A stretch of DNA of 64,000 bases from Myxococcales bacterium. Its GTDB lineage: Bacteria > Myxococcota_A > Bradymonadia > UBA7976 > UBA1532. The stretch is taken from positions 124,001-188,000 of the forward strand of contig JACKDP010000011.1 of the NCBI GenBank assembly GCA_020633435.1, given 5' to 3'. The notes under the pieces were generated by a model that did no database searches, was not told the DNA's origin, and saw only the letters and a list, made by a program, of their open reading frames with translations. Positions 25,656 through 34,380 of the stretch are shown one piece after another. Each line of letters starts with the position of its first letter. Position 1 is the stretch's first letter. The position numbers and the translations under genes were made by a program.

Positions 25656-26594
25656 ATGCCCCGCAAGCTACGCTTTGCCCACGCCGAGTATCAGGTCCGA
25701 GGCCACCGGTTCGCCGGCACCGGCACCCTCTGGGACATCACCACCCCGGTCCTCGACGGCCTCTACCTGCTGCGCCCCGACGAGGACTGCCGAAGCATCA
25801 TCTACGGCGTCATCGGCCGCGCCCTCGCCCGCTGGCCCTTCGACGTCTACGCCTTCCACGCCATGTCCACCCACTGGCACCTCCTCGCCGCCTTCCCCGA
25901 CCTGCGCATCAAGGCCCGCGTCATGCGCTTCCTCAACGGCGAAATCGCGAGGCGAATCAACCGGTTGCGTGGACGCACCGGCCCCCTCTTCGCCCGCCGC
26001 CACCAGGCCATCCAGGTCCTCAGCGACGCCCACGCCCTCGACCGCATCAAGTACCTGCTCTCCCAGGGCACCAAGGCCTTCGTCGTCCGCCACCCCGCCG
26101 AAGACCCCTTCGCCTGCGCCAACGCCGCCCTCCTGCTCGGCCGACCGCTCCGCGGCCGCTGGCACGGCGAGGGCGAGACCGTCGACTACACCGTCGAGCT
26201 CAGCCCCCTGCCCGCCCTCGCCCACCTCACCCGGGCCGAGTACCGCGCCGCCCTGCGCCAGCTCGCCGACGACGTCGCCCGCGAGCAGCGCCCCCGGCGC
26301 AAGAAGGCCGGCCGCCGGCTCATGGGCCCCGAGCGCGCCCGCACCGTCGACCCCTGGACGCGCCAGACCCCGGGCCCGCGCACCCCGGCGCCGGTCGTCC
26401 ATGGGACGGAGGCGCAGGAAGCCGGCTGGCGCGAAGCGTATGGCCGCGCCCGCGACGCCTACACCGAAGCGTCCATCGCCTTCCGGGCGTGGCAGGCGGA
26501 CCAGGCGAAGGTGATGATCCCGTGGCCGCCGGCGACGCTGCCGCCGGCGTTCGCGGACAGCGAGGTGGCCCGGTGGGCGCGGGCGGGGCCGTAG
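25656..26594 (+). CDS. REP-associated tyrosine (Y1/HUH) transposase-like protein, copy 1
   Basis: 312 aa, ATG at 25656. The Y1 (IS200-like) fold is indicated by the HUH motif HWH at residues 73-75 (AMSTHWHLLAAF) and a candidate nucleophile Tyr133 in IKYLLSQG; copy 2 has its own Tyr at the same position. Residues of about 205-305 form a C-terminal extension (PRRKKAGRR, DPWTR, PAPVVHG, WRE, AYTEASIAFRAWQ, MIPWPPATLPPAF) that is better conserved with copy 2 than the catalytic half. Five GGTGCCAGGTA repeats flank the gene in opposite orientations on each side. RAYT proteins bind and move REP palindromes. Whether this one is active is not shown. Confidence 0.78.
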   Translation: MPRKLRFAHAEYQVRGHRFAGTGTLWDITTPVLDGLYLLRPDEDCRSIIYGVIGRALARWPFDVYAFHAMSTHWHLLAAFPDLRIKARVMRFLNGEIARRINRLRGRTGPLFARRHQAIQVLSDAHALDRIKYLLSQGTKAFVVRHPAEDPFACANAALLLGRPLRGRWHGEGETVDYTVELSPLPALAHLTRAEYRAALRQLADDVAREQRPRRKKAGRRLMGPERARTVDPWTRQTPGPRTPAPVVHGTEAQEAGWREAYGRARDAYTEASIAFRAWQADQAKVMIPWPPATLPPAFADSEVARWARAGP

Positions 26595-26813
26595 CAGGTT
26601 GGGCGTGCTCAGATTGGAGCAGCGGCGAGCGTGGGCGTTGGGCACGATGGGGAAGGTACGCGCGGCCTGCACCACAGAGTGCCGAACCACGAGGCTCGGC
26701 CTCGTCCGACAGCCCGCCCTCCCCCCACTTCGCCACCTTGCCCTCGCTCGGCGGGTCCCAACCGGGCCGATACCGCTCAGCTGCACCGCAAAGTCGAAGC
26801 GGTCACCCCTTGT

Positions 26814-26865
26814 TACCTGGCACCGTTGGAGGAGCGCGGCGGGCGGTCGACATGTACCTGGCACC
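26814..26865 (-). repeat. Right-hand TACCTGGCACC repeats beside transposase 1
   Basis: Copies at 26814-26824 and 26855-26865 are the reverse complement of the left-hand GGTGCCAGGTA repeats. The inverted layout around a Y1 transposase supports one mobile element spanning about 25.3-26.9 kb. The ~290-bp gap between the transposase stop and the SGNH gene has no other clear feature. Confidence 0.65.
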
Positions 26866-26887
26866 CTCTGGGAGGGGCGTGGGTGGG

Positions 26888-27892
26888 CTAGCGGGCGGGC
26901 CAGCCGGAGGTGCGGAGCTGGTCGGCGATGAGGCTCGCGAACAGGGTGGCGCCGCGGCCGGCGAGGTGGCCGTAGTCGACGAAGTCGGTGGGCAGGAGCC
27001 CGACGGCGGAGGCGCGCTCGGCGCCGAGGGGCGGCGGCGTGAGGCTGTCGATCCAGGCGCGCCAGCGAGCGTCCGCGGCGGGGTGCCGGGTATGCCGGGC
27101 GTCGAGGTAGGCGTCGCGCCAGGGGACGCGGAGGAGGCGTACTTCGAGGCCGTCGGCCTGGGCGAGGGCGATGAGGCGGGCGAGCTGGGCGCGCCGCCCC
27201 AGTCCCGGGCGGTCGTCGCGGAAGAAGCCGTCGAGCTCGGCGAGCACGTCGACGTCGACGGGGCCGGTCTGGGGCTCGTCGGCGCGCCACAGCAGGCGGC
27301 CGTCGGGGGCGAGCGGCACGTCGCGGACGCGCCGGCGGGCGAGGGCCTGGAGCGTCTCGCGGATGACGTCGCGGGCGTCGTAGGTCCGCCACACGTAGCC
27401 GAGGAGGAGCGACAGCCGCAGCTCGCCGTCCCAGTCGGACCAGCGCTCGCTGAGGTCGGCGAAGCGCCGGTCGCGCTCCGTCGGGGCCATCGCGCCGTTG
27501 AGGTACCAGTCCTCCAGGCCCACCAGCAGCAGCCGGGCGGTGCGCAGCTTCGCGCGGTTGCGGCGGTAGAGCGTCACGGCGTCGAACGGCGTGCCCGAGG
27601 TGAGGCCCAGGTTGAGCACCGCGCCCGTGGGCAGGCGCAGGGCGCGCTCGAGGTCGCGGGGCGAGAGGGCATCGCGCACCCGGCTGGAGCCCATGACGAT
27701 GATCTGGGGGGCCTCGGCCCGGGCGATGACGCGGGTCTCGAGCACGTCGACGATGCCGGCGCCGCTGCGCGGGACGAGCCGCCACAGCCAGTCGGGGCGG
27801 GCCACGCCGAGCTCGACGAGCAACAACAACGCGAGGCAGAGGCGGGTGGCCTTGCCGCGCAGCAGGGATCGGAGGCGGGCGGCGGTCGGCAT
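26888..27892 (-). CDS. SGNH-like (AlgX/AlgJ-type) accessory acyltransfer protein
   Basis: About 334 aa from ATG at 27892, sharing one base with the MBOAT stop (TGATG). The N-terminal membrane anchor is RLCLALLLLVELGVARP. Then comes an SGNH-like block I, IIVMGSSRVRDAL, with the nucleophile Ser in GSSR. Block III/V appears as VLNLGLTSGTPFD and a C-terminal FVDYGHLAGRGATLFA, where an Asp-x-x-His pair (DYGH) is placed as in SGNH hydrolases. This resembles the AlgJ/DltD-type partners of MBOAT acyltransferases. The overlap with the MBOAT gene supports joint transfer of acyl groups to an envelope polymer. Confidence 0.78.
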   Translation of the reverse strand: MPTAARLRSLLRGKATRLCLALLLLVELGVARPDWLWRLVPRSGAGIVDVLETRVIARAEAPQIIVMGSSRVRDALSPRDLERALRLPTGAVLNLGLTSGTPFDAVTLYRRNRAKLRTARLLLVGLEDWYLNGAMAPTERDRRFADLSERWSDWDGELRLSLLLGYVWRTYDARDVIRETLQALARRRVRDVPLAPDGRLLWRADEPQTGPVDVDVLAELDGFFRDDRPGLGRRAQLARLIALAQADGLEVRLLRVPWRDAYLDARHTRHPAADARWRAWIDSLTPPPLGAERASAVGLLPTDFVDYGHLAGRGATLFASLIADQLRTSGWPAR

Positions 27893-29286
27893 CAGAACTG
27901 GAAGTAGATGAAGGGTGAGGGGCTGCCCGAGAGCAGCAGCGTGGCGAGGACGAGGCCGGCGTAGGTCACCCCGCGGACCCACCACGGCCACCGGAGGATG
28001 GCCTCGTGCTCGCCCCGCCGGAACTGGGGGACGTCGATGACCAGCAGGGCCCCCACCGCCGCGACCGCCACCAGCGCCGTGCCGCCGGGGAGGCCGCCCG
28101 TGAACGCGAAGAGACCGCCGAGCACGGCCATGGCCTCCGAGAAGCTGTGGGCCCGGAAGAAGATCCACGCGAGGCAGACCAGCGCCATCGTGCCCGCCCA
28201 GCTCGCGATCGCGCGGGCGCGCCCCGGCGCCGCGGGCCGGTCGCGCCGCCAGAGCTTGTGCACCGCCAGCGCGCCGCCGTGCAGGCCGCCCCAGATCACG
28301 AAGTTCCAGCCCGCGCCATGCCAGAGCCCGCCCAGCAGCATCGTCAGCATCAGGTTGCGGTACGTCTTCACCGGCCCGCCCCGGTTGCCCCCGAGCGGGA
28401 TGTACAGGTAGTCGCGCAGCCAGCTCGACAGCGACACATGCCACCGCCGCCAGAACTCCGTGATGCTGGTCGAGAAGTACGGGTGCTCGAAGTTCTGCAT
28501 GAGCTCGACGCCCAGCATCCGGCTCGCCCCGCGCGCGATGTCGGAGTAGCCCGCGAAGTCGCCGTAGATCTGCAGCGCGAAGAGCACGACACCGAGCGCG
28601 ATGCCCAGGCTCGAGGCGCTGCCGGGATCGCTGAAGATGCGGTCGACGTGCGGGGCCACGGTGTCGGCGATGGCGACCTTGCGGAAGTACCCGATCAGCA
28701 TCAGCAAAGCGCCCGAGCCGAGCTGGTGCCGGGTGGGCAGGCGCCGCTCGCTGAACTGGGGGAGCAGCCGGTCGGCGCGCTCGATGGGGCCCGCGACGAG
28801 CTGCGGGAACCACGCCACGTACACCGCGAACGCGACCGGATCGCGGGTGGCGGGCGTCCGGCGCCGGTAGACGTCGATGGTGTAGGCCATCGTCTGGAAC
28901 GTGTAGAAGCTGATGCCGATGGGCAGCAGGATGCCCAGCACCGGCCGGTGCGGCGTCAGGCCGAGCGCCAGCAGCAGGTCCACGGCCGAGTCGACGAAGA
29001 AGCCGACGTACTTGAAGAAGGCCAGCAGGCCCAGGTTCACGCCGAGGCTGACCCAGAGCCACCGCTTCCGGCGCGCCGCGTCGTCCGTCGCCTCGATGCG
29101 CTGCGCCACCAGGAAGTCGACCGCCGTCGAGAACGCCAGGAGCCCCAGGAACCGCCAGTCCCACCACCCGAAGAAGACGTACGACGCCACCAGCGACAGG
29201 TGGTTCTGCCCCGCGAGCCCGAGCCGCCGGTAGAGCAGCAGGACCACCGCGAAGAAGACGAAGAACGTCGGGGAGTGGAAGAGCAC
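27892..29286 (-). CDS. MBOAT-family membrane-bound O-acyltransferase (AlgI-like)
   Basis: 464 aa with a GTG start and about 11 membrane helices. Family signatures: LPIGISFYTFQTMAYTIDVYRR, WFPQLVAGPIERADRLLPQF, IYGDFAGYSDIARG, TEFWRRWHVSLSSWLRDYLYIPLGG and the active-site His region LGGLWHGAGWNFVIWGGLHG. AlgI-type MBOAT proteins move acetyl groups across the membrane for alginate, cellulose or peptidoglycan modification. The SGNH partner gene overlaps by one base and the SnoaL-like gene ends 3 bp upstream. The polymer modified is not indicated. Confidence 0.93.
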   Translation of the reverse strand: MLFHSPTFFVFFAVVLLLYRRLGLAGQNHLSLVASYVFFGWWDWRFLGLLAFSTAVDFLVAQRIEATDDAARRKRWLWVSLGVNLGLLAFFKYVGFFVDSAVDLLLALGLTPHRPVLGILLPIGISFYTFQTMAYTIDVYRRRTPATRDPVAFAVYVAWFPQLVAGPIERADRLLPQFSERRLPTRHQLGSGALLMLIGYFRKVAIADTVAPHVDRIFSDPGSASSLGIALGVVLFALQIYGDFAGYSDIARGASRMLGVELMQNFEHPYFSTSITEFWRRWHVSLSSWLRDYLYIPLGGNRGGPVKTYRNLMLTMLLGGLWHGAGWNFVIWGGLHGGALAVHKLWRRDRPAAPGRARAIASWAGTMALVCLAWIFFRAHSFSEAMAVLGGLFAFTGGLPGGTALVAVAAVGALLVIDVPQFRRGEHEAILRWPWWVRGVTYAGLVLATLLLSGSPSPFIYFQF

Positions 29287-29289
29287 GGG

Positions 29290-29751
29290 CTACTTCGGCG
29301 ACGGCGTCTTGGCCAGCAGCGCCTCGATGACGGCGTCCGCCCGGTCGTTGGGCACCGCGAAGCTCAGGACGTACTGGGCCACCTGGAACGTGCCGGCCGC
29401 GCCGCGGACGAGCGTGCCGCTCCCGCGCAGCGCGCCGTACTTCTCGTGCTGCAGCGGCTCGTAGAACCAGGCCGTCTGGCCGTCGGCCGAGACGCGGATC
29501 CGTCGCCCCGCGGCGTCCGGGACCATCGTCCAGGCCTTGCCCTTCTCGAAGTGCGGGTGCGCATAGGCGCGGAAGGCCTCCACCGACCAGACCTCGGTGG
29601 CGTCCGTGCCGACGAAGACGCCATCAGGGTGGAAGAGCCCGAAGTAGGCGGCCTCGTCGGCCCCCGCGGCGGCCGCGTGGAACGCGTCGAGCGTGCGGGT
29701 CGCCTCGTCGACGCCCGCGGGGGCCAGCAGCGCGATGAAGAGGGCGAGCAT
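29290..29751 (-). CDS. SnoaL/NTF2-like fold secreted protein
   Basis: About 153 aa from ATG at 29751 (GGAG five bases upstream); the first residues (MLALFIALLAPAG) look like a short signal peptide. NTF2-like pattern: EATRTLDAFHAAAAGADEAAYFGLFHPDGVFVGTDATEVWSVEAFRAYA, with two later strands GQTAWFYEPLQ and VAQYVLSF. The fold commonly serves as a small-molecule binding or catalytic pocket (DUF4440/SnoaL_3). It sits 3 bp before the MBOAT gene, so it may be part of that acylation operon. No active-site residue can be named. Confidence 0.72.
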   Translation of the reverse strand: MLALFIALLAPAGVDEATRTLDAFHAAAAGADEAAYFGLFHPDGVFVGTDATEVWSVEAFRAYAHPHFEKGKAWTMVPDAAGRRIRVSADGQTAWFYEPLQHEKYGALRGSGTLVRGAAGTFQVAQYVLSFAVPNDRADAVIEALLAKTPSPK

Positions 29752-29845
29752 GGGCGCTCCATCCACGGCAACGCGGACCAGGGTGGCACCGCCGCGCGCG
29801 GATGTCGACGCCGCCGACCGCCGCCACGCTCACAGACCGGCCGCG

Positions 29846-31510
29846 TCAGGCCAGCCCGGTGATCCGGCCGTCGGCGTCCACCCCCAGCGAGAGCCCGGCC
29901 GGGTGCCGCGGCAGCCCCGGCATCCGCAGCAGATCGCCGGTCAGCGCCACCAGGAACCCGGCCCCCGCGCTGATCACGACGTCGCGCACCGTCAGCGTGA
30001 AGTCCGTCGGCCGCCCCAGCACCTTCGGGTCGTCGCTCAGGGACTTCTCGGTCTTGGCCATGCAGATGGGCAGCCCGCCGAAGCCCTGGGCCACCGCCCG
30101 CGCGAGCTTGCGGCTGGCCTCCGGGGTGAAGTGCACGTCCGCCGCGCCATACGCCTGGCGCGCGATGGCGCGGATCTTCTCCTCCGGCGGCAGCGCCAGC
30201 TCATAGAGCGGGGTGTAGCCGGTGGTGTGGCCGTCGGCGAGCGCCTTGACCTGCCGCGCCAGGGCCAGGCCGCCCTCACCACCGCGGGCGAAGACGTCCA
30301 CCTCTTCGGCGGGCTGGTCCATCGCCGCGCAGTGGCCCCGCACGGCGGCCAGCTCGGCCGGGTCATCCGTCGCGAACTTGTTGATGGCCACCACCGCCGG
30401 CACCCCGAAGGCCCGCGCCGTGGCCAGGTGGGCGTCCAGGTTGCACAGCCCCCGCCGCAGCGCCGCCAGATCGGGCGTCTTCAGATCGGCCAGGCGCGCG
30501 CCGCCGTGCAGCTTCAGCGCCCGCACCGTCGCCACGATGACCACCGCCGCCGGGGCGAAGCCGCCGGCCCGGCAAACGATGTCGAAGTACTTCTCGGCCC
30601 CCAGGTCGAAGCCGAAGCCCGCCTCCGTGACCACGTAGTCGGCCAGCCGCAAGCCCATCCGCGTCGCGATGATGCTGTTGGTGCCGTGGGCGATGTTCGC
30701 GAAGGGCCCGCCGTGGACCAGCGCGGGCGTGCCCTCGAGCGTCTGCACCAGGTTCGGGGCGAGCGCCTCGTCGAGCAGCGCCGCCATCGGCCCGTCGGCC
30801 CCCAGATCCCCCGCCGTGACGGGCTCGCGGTCGTACGTCTCGCCCACCACGATGCGCGCCAGCCGCGCCCGCAGGTCGGCCCGGTCCCGCGCCAGGCAGA
30901 AGACCGCCATGACCTCGCTCGCCGCCGTGATGTCGAAGCCCGTCTCCCGCGGCACCCCCTGCGCCGTGCCGCCGAGGCCGACCGTCACCTGGCGCAGCGC
31001 CCGGTCGTTCACGTCGAGCACGCGCTTCCAGGTGACCCGCCGCGGATCCAGCGCCGGCCCCTCGCGGAAGTGCAGCGCGTTGTCCACCAGGGCCGCCAGC
31101 ACGTTGTGCGCGCAGGTGATGGCGTGCAGATCGCCCGTGAAGTGCAGGTTGATGGACTCCATGGGCACCACCTGGGCGTGCCCGCCCCCGGCCGCGCCAC
31201 CCTTCAGGCCCAGCACCGGCCCCAGCGACGGCTCGCGGATGGCCACCAGCGCCTTGGCCCCCAGCTTCCCGAGCGCCTGCCCGAGCCCGACCGTGACCGT
31301 CGTCTTCCCCTCCCCCGCCGGCGTCGGCGACATGGCCGACACCAGGATCAGCCGGCCGTCCAGGGGGGCGTCCGCCGCCGCCGACAGCTCGATCTTGGCC
31401 TTGTCGTGGCCATGGGGCCGCACGTCCGCCGGCCCCAGCCCGAGCTCCGCCGCCACGTCCAGGATGGGCCGTAGCCGCGCCCGCCGGGCGACCTCCAGGT
31501 CGCTCTCCAT
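29846..31510 (-). CDS. fhs: Formate-tetrahydrofolate ligase
   Basis: 554 aa, matching the usual ~555-aa length. Conserved blocks are SPTPAGEGKTTVTVGLGQAL (the ATP P-loop, one of the two family signatures), AIREPSLGPVLGLKGGAAGGG, INLHFTGDLHAITCAHN and FGFDLGAEKYFDIVCR. The enzyme makes 10-formyl-THF from formate, ATP and THF in one-carbon metabolism. No other folate gene is adjacent and the upstream PPP-like gene is divergent, so it seems to be a single transcription unit. Confidence 0.96.
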   Translation of the reverse strand: MESDLEVARRARLRPILDVAAELGLGPADVRPHGHDKAKIELSAAADAPLDGRLILVSAMSPTPAGEGKTTVTVGLGQALGKLGAKALVAIREPSLGPVLGLKGGAAGGGHAQVVPMESINLHFTGDLHAITCAHNVLAALVDNALHFREGPALDPRRVTWKRVLDVNDRALRQVTVGLGGTAQGVPRETGFDITAASEVMAVFCLARDRADLRARLARIVVGETYDREPVTAGDLGADGPMAALLDEALAPNLVQTLEGTPALVHGGPFANIAHGTNSIIATRMGLRLADYVVTEAGFGFDLGAEKYFDIVCRAGGFAPAAVVIVATVRALKLHGGARLADLKTPDLAALRRGLCNLDAHLATARAFGVPAVVAINKFATDDPAELAAVRGHCAAMDQPAEEVDVFARGGEGGLALARQVKALADGHTTGYTPLYELALPPEEKIRAIARQAYGAADVHFTPEASRKLARAVAQGFGGLPICMAKTEKSLSDDPKVLGRPTDFTLTVRDVVISAGAGFLVALTGDLLRMPGLPRHPAGLSLGVDADGRITGLA

Positions 31511-31614
31511 GCCGCACTCCCTCGCCGCGCGCCTCGCGGCCGGGCGCAGGATAGCCCACCACCGCCCGGGCGGCGCTCATCTTCCGCTGGCCAACCCGCG
31601 GGCGGGCCCGCATC

Positions 31615-32517
31615 ATGCTGGCCATGGAGGCCCACATCCCCCGCGCGCTGCCCGCGTGCTTCGATCGCCGGGTCGCCCGGCTGCCCGACGCGGGGGTGCT
31701 GCTCGTCGCGACGGACCTCCAGGGAAACTTCAAGGACTACGAGGCCTTGAAGGCCATCTACGCCGCCGAGAAGGCGGCCGGCAACGCCCCGGTCCTGGCC
31801 TTCGTGGGCGACCTGGTGCACGGGCCCTGCCCCGAGATCCTGGCCCCCGGCGCGTGGCCCGATCACCTGGGCACGCCCTACCACGACGAGTCGGCCCGGC
31901 TGCTCCTCGACTTCGAGCTCTTCACCCGCGCCGAGCGGGCCTTCAGCCTGCTGGGGAACCACGAGCACGCCCACATCGGCGGGCCGGTCGTGCCGAAGTT
32001 CTACCCCGACGAGGCCGCCGTCCTGGACGCGGCCCTCGGGCCCGAGCGCGAGCGGATGCACGCGTTCCTGCGTCGCTTCCCGCTGCTGGCCGTGGGGCCC
32101 TGCGGCGTCGTGCTGACCCACGGCGCGCCCGGCGCCACCGAGCCGAACCTGGCGGCCTTCGAGGGGCTCACCTACGCCGGCTTCGCCCATATGCGCATCA
32201 ACGACATGTACCAGTGCGCCGGCACCCTCGGGGCCCTGCTCTGGTGCCGCTCGGCCACCTCGGCCCAGGCCCAGGCCCTGCTGCGGGCCACCAGCCTGGA
32301 CGGCAAGCCCAACGCCTTCGTGGCGTTCGGCCATGACGTCGTGCGCGAGGGCTGGGAGCGCAGCGGCGCCGGGCAGATCTGCGTGTCGACGTCCTACGGC
32401 CTGCACGATCGCGACAAGGTGTACCTGCGCCTCGACCTGGGCCGCCGCTACCAGAGCGCCCACGACCTGCGGCCCGGCCAGGAGATCCGGCGGCTGTACC
32501 CGGCGGGGCGCCCATGA
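31615..32517 (+). CDS. PPP-like metallophosphoesterase (Ser/Thr phosphatase)
   Basis: About 300 aa; the start may be ATG 31615 or the in-frame ATG 31624. Metal-binding motifs follow the PPP order: TDLQGN, FVGDLVHG, LLGNHEHAH, then VVLTHGAPG and FGHDV. PPP enzymes usually show GDxHG, GDxVDRG, GNHE and HGG, and the match is good apart from QGN. The stop codon overlaps the ATG of the kinase gene by 4 bp, so phosphatase and kinase are probably made together. This supports a protein phosphatase role, though Ap4A hydrolase-like activity is possible. Confidence 0.82.
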   Translation: MLAMEAHIPRALPACFDRRVARLPDAGVLLVATDLQGNFKDYEALKAIYAAEKAAGNAPVLAFVGDLVHGPCPEILAPGAWPDHLGTPYHDESARLLLDFELFTRAERAFSLLGNHEHAHIGGPVVPKFYPDEAAVLDAALGPERERMHAFLRRFPLLAVGPCGVVLTHGAPGATEPNLAAFEGLTYAGFAHMRINDMYQCAGTLGALLWCRSATSAQAQALLRATSLDGKPNAFVAFGHDVVREGWERSGAGQICVSTSYGLHDRDKVYLRLDLGRRYQSAHDLRPGQEIRRLYPAGRP

Positions 32518-34370
32518 CGGCGACCGCCGAGCTCAGCAACGAGCAGCTCGCCCGCCTCTGGGCCGGGCTGGGGGTCGTCGGCACCTCCGACACCATCACC
32601 GCCACCATCGTGCCCGAGGCCGTCGAGCGCCCCACCCGCATGGGCGAGGTCTCCCAGCTGCCGGCCATGCCGTCGGGCGAGATCCAGGTGACGGGGCCCC
32701 TCGCCGAGGGGGGCATGGCCGTCGTGCACCTGGCCCACCAGCGGGGCCTCGAGCGCGAGGTCGCGGTGAAGGTGCTGCGCGGCGAGGTCTCCACCCCCGA
32801 GACGCGCTCGCGGCTGCTGCGGGAGGCCCGCCTGACGGGGGCCCTGGAGCACCCCAACATCATCCCGGTGCACACCATCGGCCAGGCCGCCGACGGCGAG
32901 CCGATGCTGGTGATGAAGCGCGTCGATGGCATCTCGTGGCGCGAGTTCATCGACGCGCCGGACGAGCGCGCCGAGGCCTTCTCGGGCGAGACGCCCCGCG
33001 AGAAGAACCTCGACGTCCTCATGCAGGTGGCCAAGGCCGTGCACTACGCCCACACCCGGGGCGTGGTGCACCGGGACCTGAAGCCCGAGAACATCATGAT
33101 CGGCCGCTTCGGGGATGTGTACGTCCTCGACTGGGGCATCGCCGTGCGCCTGGACGAGGGCGAGCTGCACGACGCCCAGGTGGCCGGCACGCCCGGGTAC
33201 ATGGCCCCCGAGATGGTGGGCGCGGGCCGCCTGCCCATCACCGTGCGGACGGACGTCTTCCTGCTCGGCGCCGTGCTGCACGAGCTGCTGACGGGCGAGC
33301 CCCCCCACCAGGGGCGCACCGTCCAGGCCGCGATGTTCCGGGCGTTTCGGGCGGAGCCGGCGGAGTATGGCCCCGAAATCCCCAGGGATCTCGCGGAGAT
33401 CTGCCACAAGGCGATGGCCCGCGAGCCCGCCGATCGCTACGCGGACGCCGAGGCGTTCCGGCAGGCGGTCGCGCGCCACCTGCGCAACCTGGGCAGCATG
33501 GCGGTGGCCCGCGAGGCCGAGCAGCGGCTGGAGCGCCTGCAGGCCTGCCTCGCGGATGAGGCCCGGGAGTCGTCGCGGGTCTACCGGCACTACGGCGCGG
33601 CCCGGTTCGGCTTCGAGCACGCGCTGCAGATGTGGCCGGGGAACGACGCCGCGCGCGTGGGCCTGCAGGCCACCCTTGAGCACATGATCGCCTTCGAGCT
33701 CGAGACGGATCACCCGGCGGCGGCCGAGGCCCTCTACGCCGAGCTGCCCGAGCCGGCGCCCGCCCTGCAGAACCGCCTGGCCCGCGCCCACGCCGAGGCC
33801 ACGGCCCGCTCGCTGGAGCTGGCCGCCCTGCGCGCGATGGAGCGCGATCTGGCCCCCGAGGTCGGCGCGCGCACCCGCGTCCGCGTGGCCATCGGCCTGG
33901 GGGCGGCCCTCGGGGCCCTCGCCATGGTGGCGGGCGTGCTGACGCGCCACTTCAGCCACGGCGTCCTGGGCCCGGCCTACTACCTGCCGCACTCGCTGCT
34001 GCTCTGCACCGTGGCCGGGTTCTTCCTCTACCGGGGCCGCCGCGCCCTCTTCGCCAGCCAGATCAACCGGCGCATCGTGGGCATGACCATGCTCACGCTC
34101 ATCTCCGGCTTCGTCTTCCGGGCCGTGCTGGCCGTCTCGGGCCTCGACTTCCTGCAGACGCTGCCCCTGGAGTTCGTGCTCTACGCCGCCGGCATCGCGC
34201 TGATGAGCCTCGCGACGCACCCGCGCATCGCCCTGGCGGCCCTGCCCGTCTTGCTGGGCGCCATCGCCATGGTCTTGTCGCCGGATCTGGTGACGGAGAT
34301 CGCCGGGGCCACGGTGTTCGCGGCCCTGGCCACGATGGCCGCCGTCTGGCAGCGCGACGTGGGGCGCTGA
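32514..34370 (+). CDS. Membrane Ser/Thr protein kinase with multi-helix C-terminus
   Basis: 618 aa. The kinase domain spans about residues 60-325: GPLAEGGMAVVHLA, VAVKVLRG Lys, HRDLKPENIM, DWG (a variant of DFG, seen in many planctomycete and myxobacterial kinases), AGTPGYMAPEM and TDVFLLGAVLHELLTGEPPH. A helical linker of about 330-460 is rich in Glu/Arg/Ala. The C-terminus (about 460-615) has about six membrane helices. It begins inside the stop of the phosphatase gene, an ATGA overlap. Thus the sensing part appears to be in or near the membrane and the kinase cytoplasmic. Confidence 0.9.
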   Translation: MTATAELSNEQLARLWAGLGVVGTSDTITATIVPEAVERPTRMGEVSQLPAMPSGEIQVTGPLAEGGMAVVHLAHQRGLEREVAVKVLRGEVSTPETRSRLLREARLTGALEHPNIIPVHTIGQAADGEPMLVMKRVDGISWREFIDAPDERAEAFSGETPREKNLDVLMQVAKAVHYAHTRGVVHRDLKPENIMIGRFGDVYVLDWGIAVRLDEGELHDAQVAGTPGYMAPEMVGAGRLPITVRTDVFLLGAVLHELLTGEPPHQGRTVQAAMFRAFRAEPAEYGPEIPRDLAEICHKAMAREPADRYADAEAFRQAVARHLRNLGSMAVAREAEQRLERLQACLADEARESSRVYRHYGAARFGFEHALQMWPGNDAARVGLQATLEHMIAFELETDHPAAAEALYAELPEPAPALQNRLARAHAEATARSLELAALRAMERDLAPEVGARTRVRVAIGLGAALGALAMVAGVLTRHFSHGVLGPAYYLPHSLLLCTVAGFFLYRGRRALFASQINRRIVGMTMLTLISGFVFRAVLAVSGLDFLQTLPLEFVLYAAGIALMSLATHPRIALAALPVLLGAIAMVLSPDLVTEIAGATVFAALATMAAVWQRDVGR

Positions 34371-34380
34371 GCGCGCGGGC

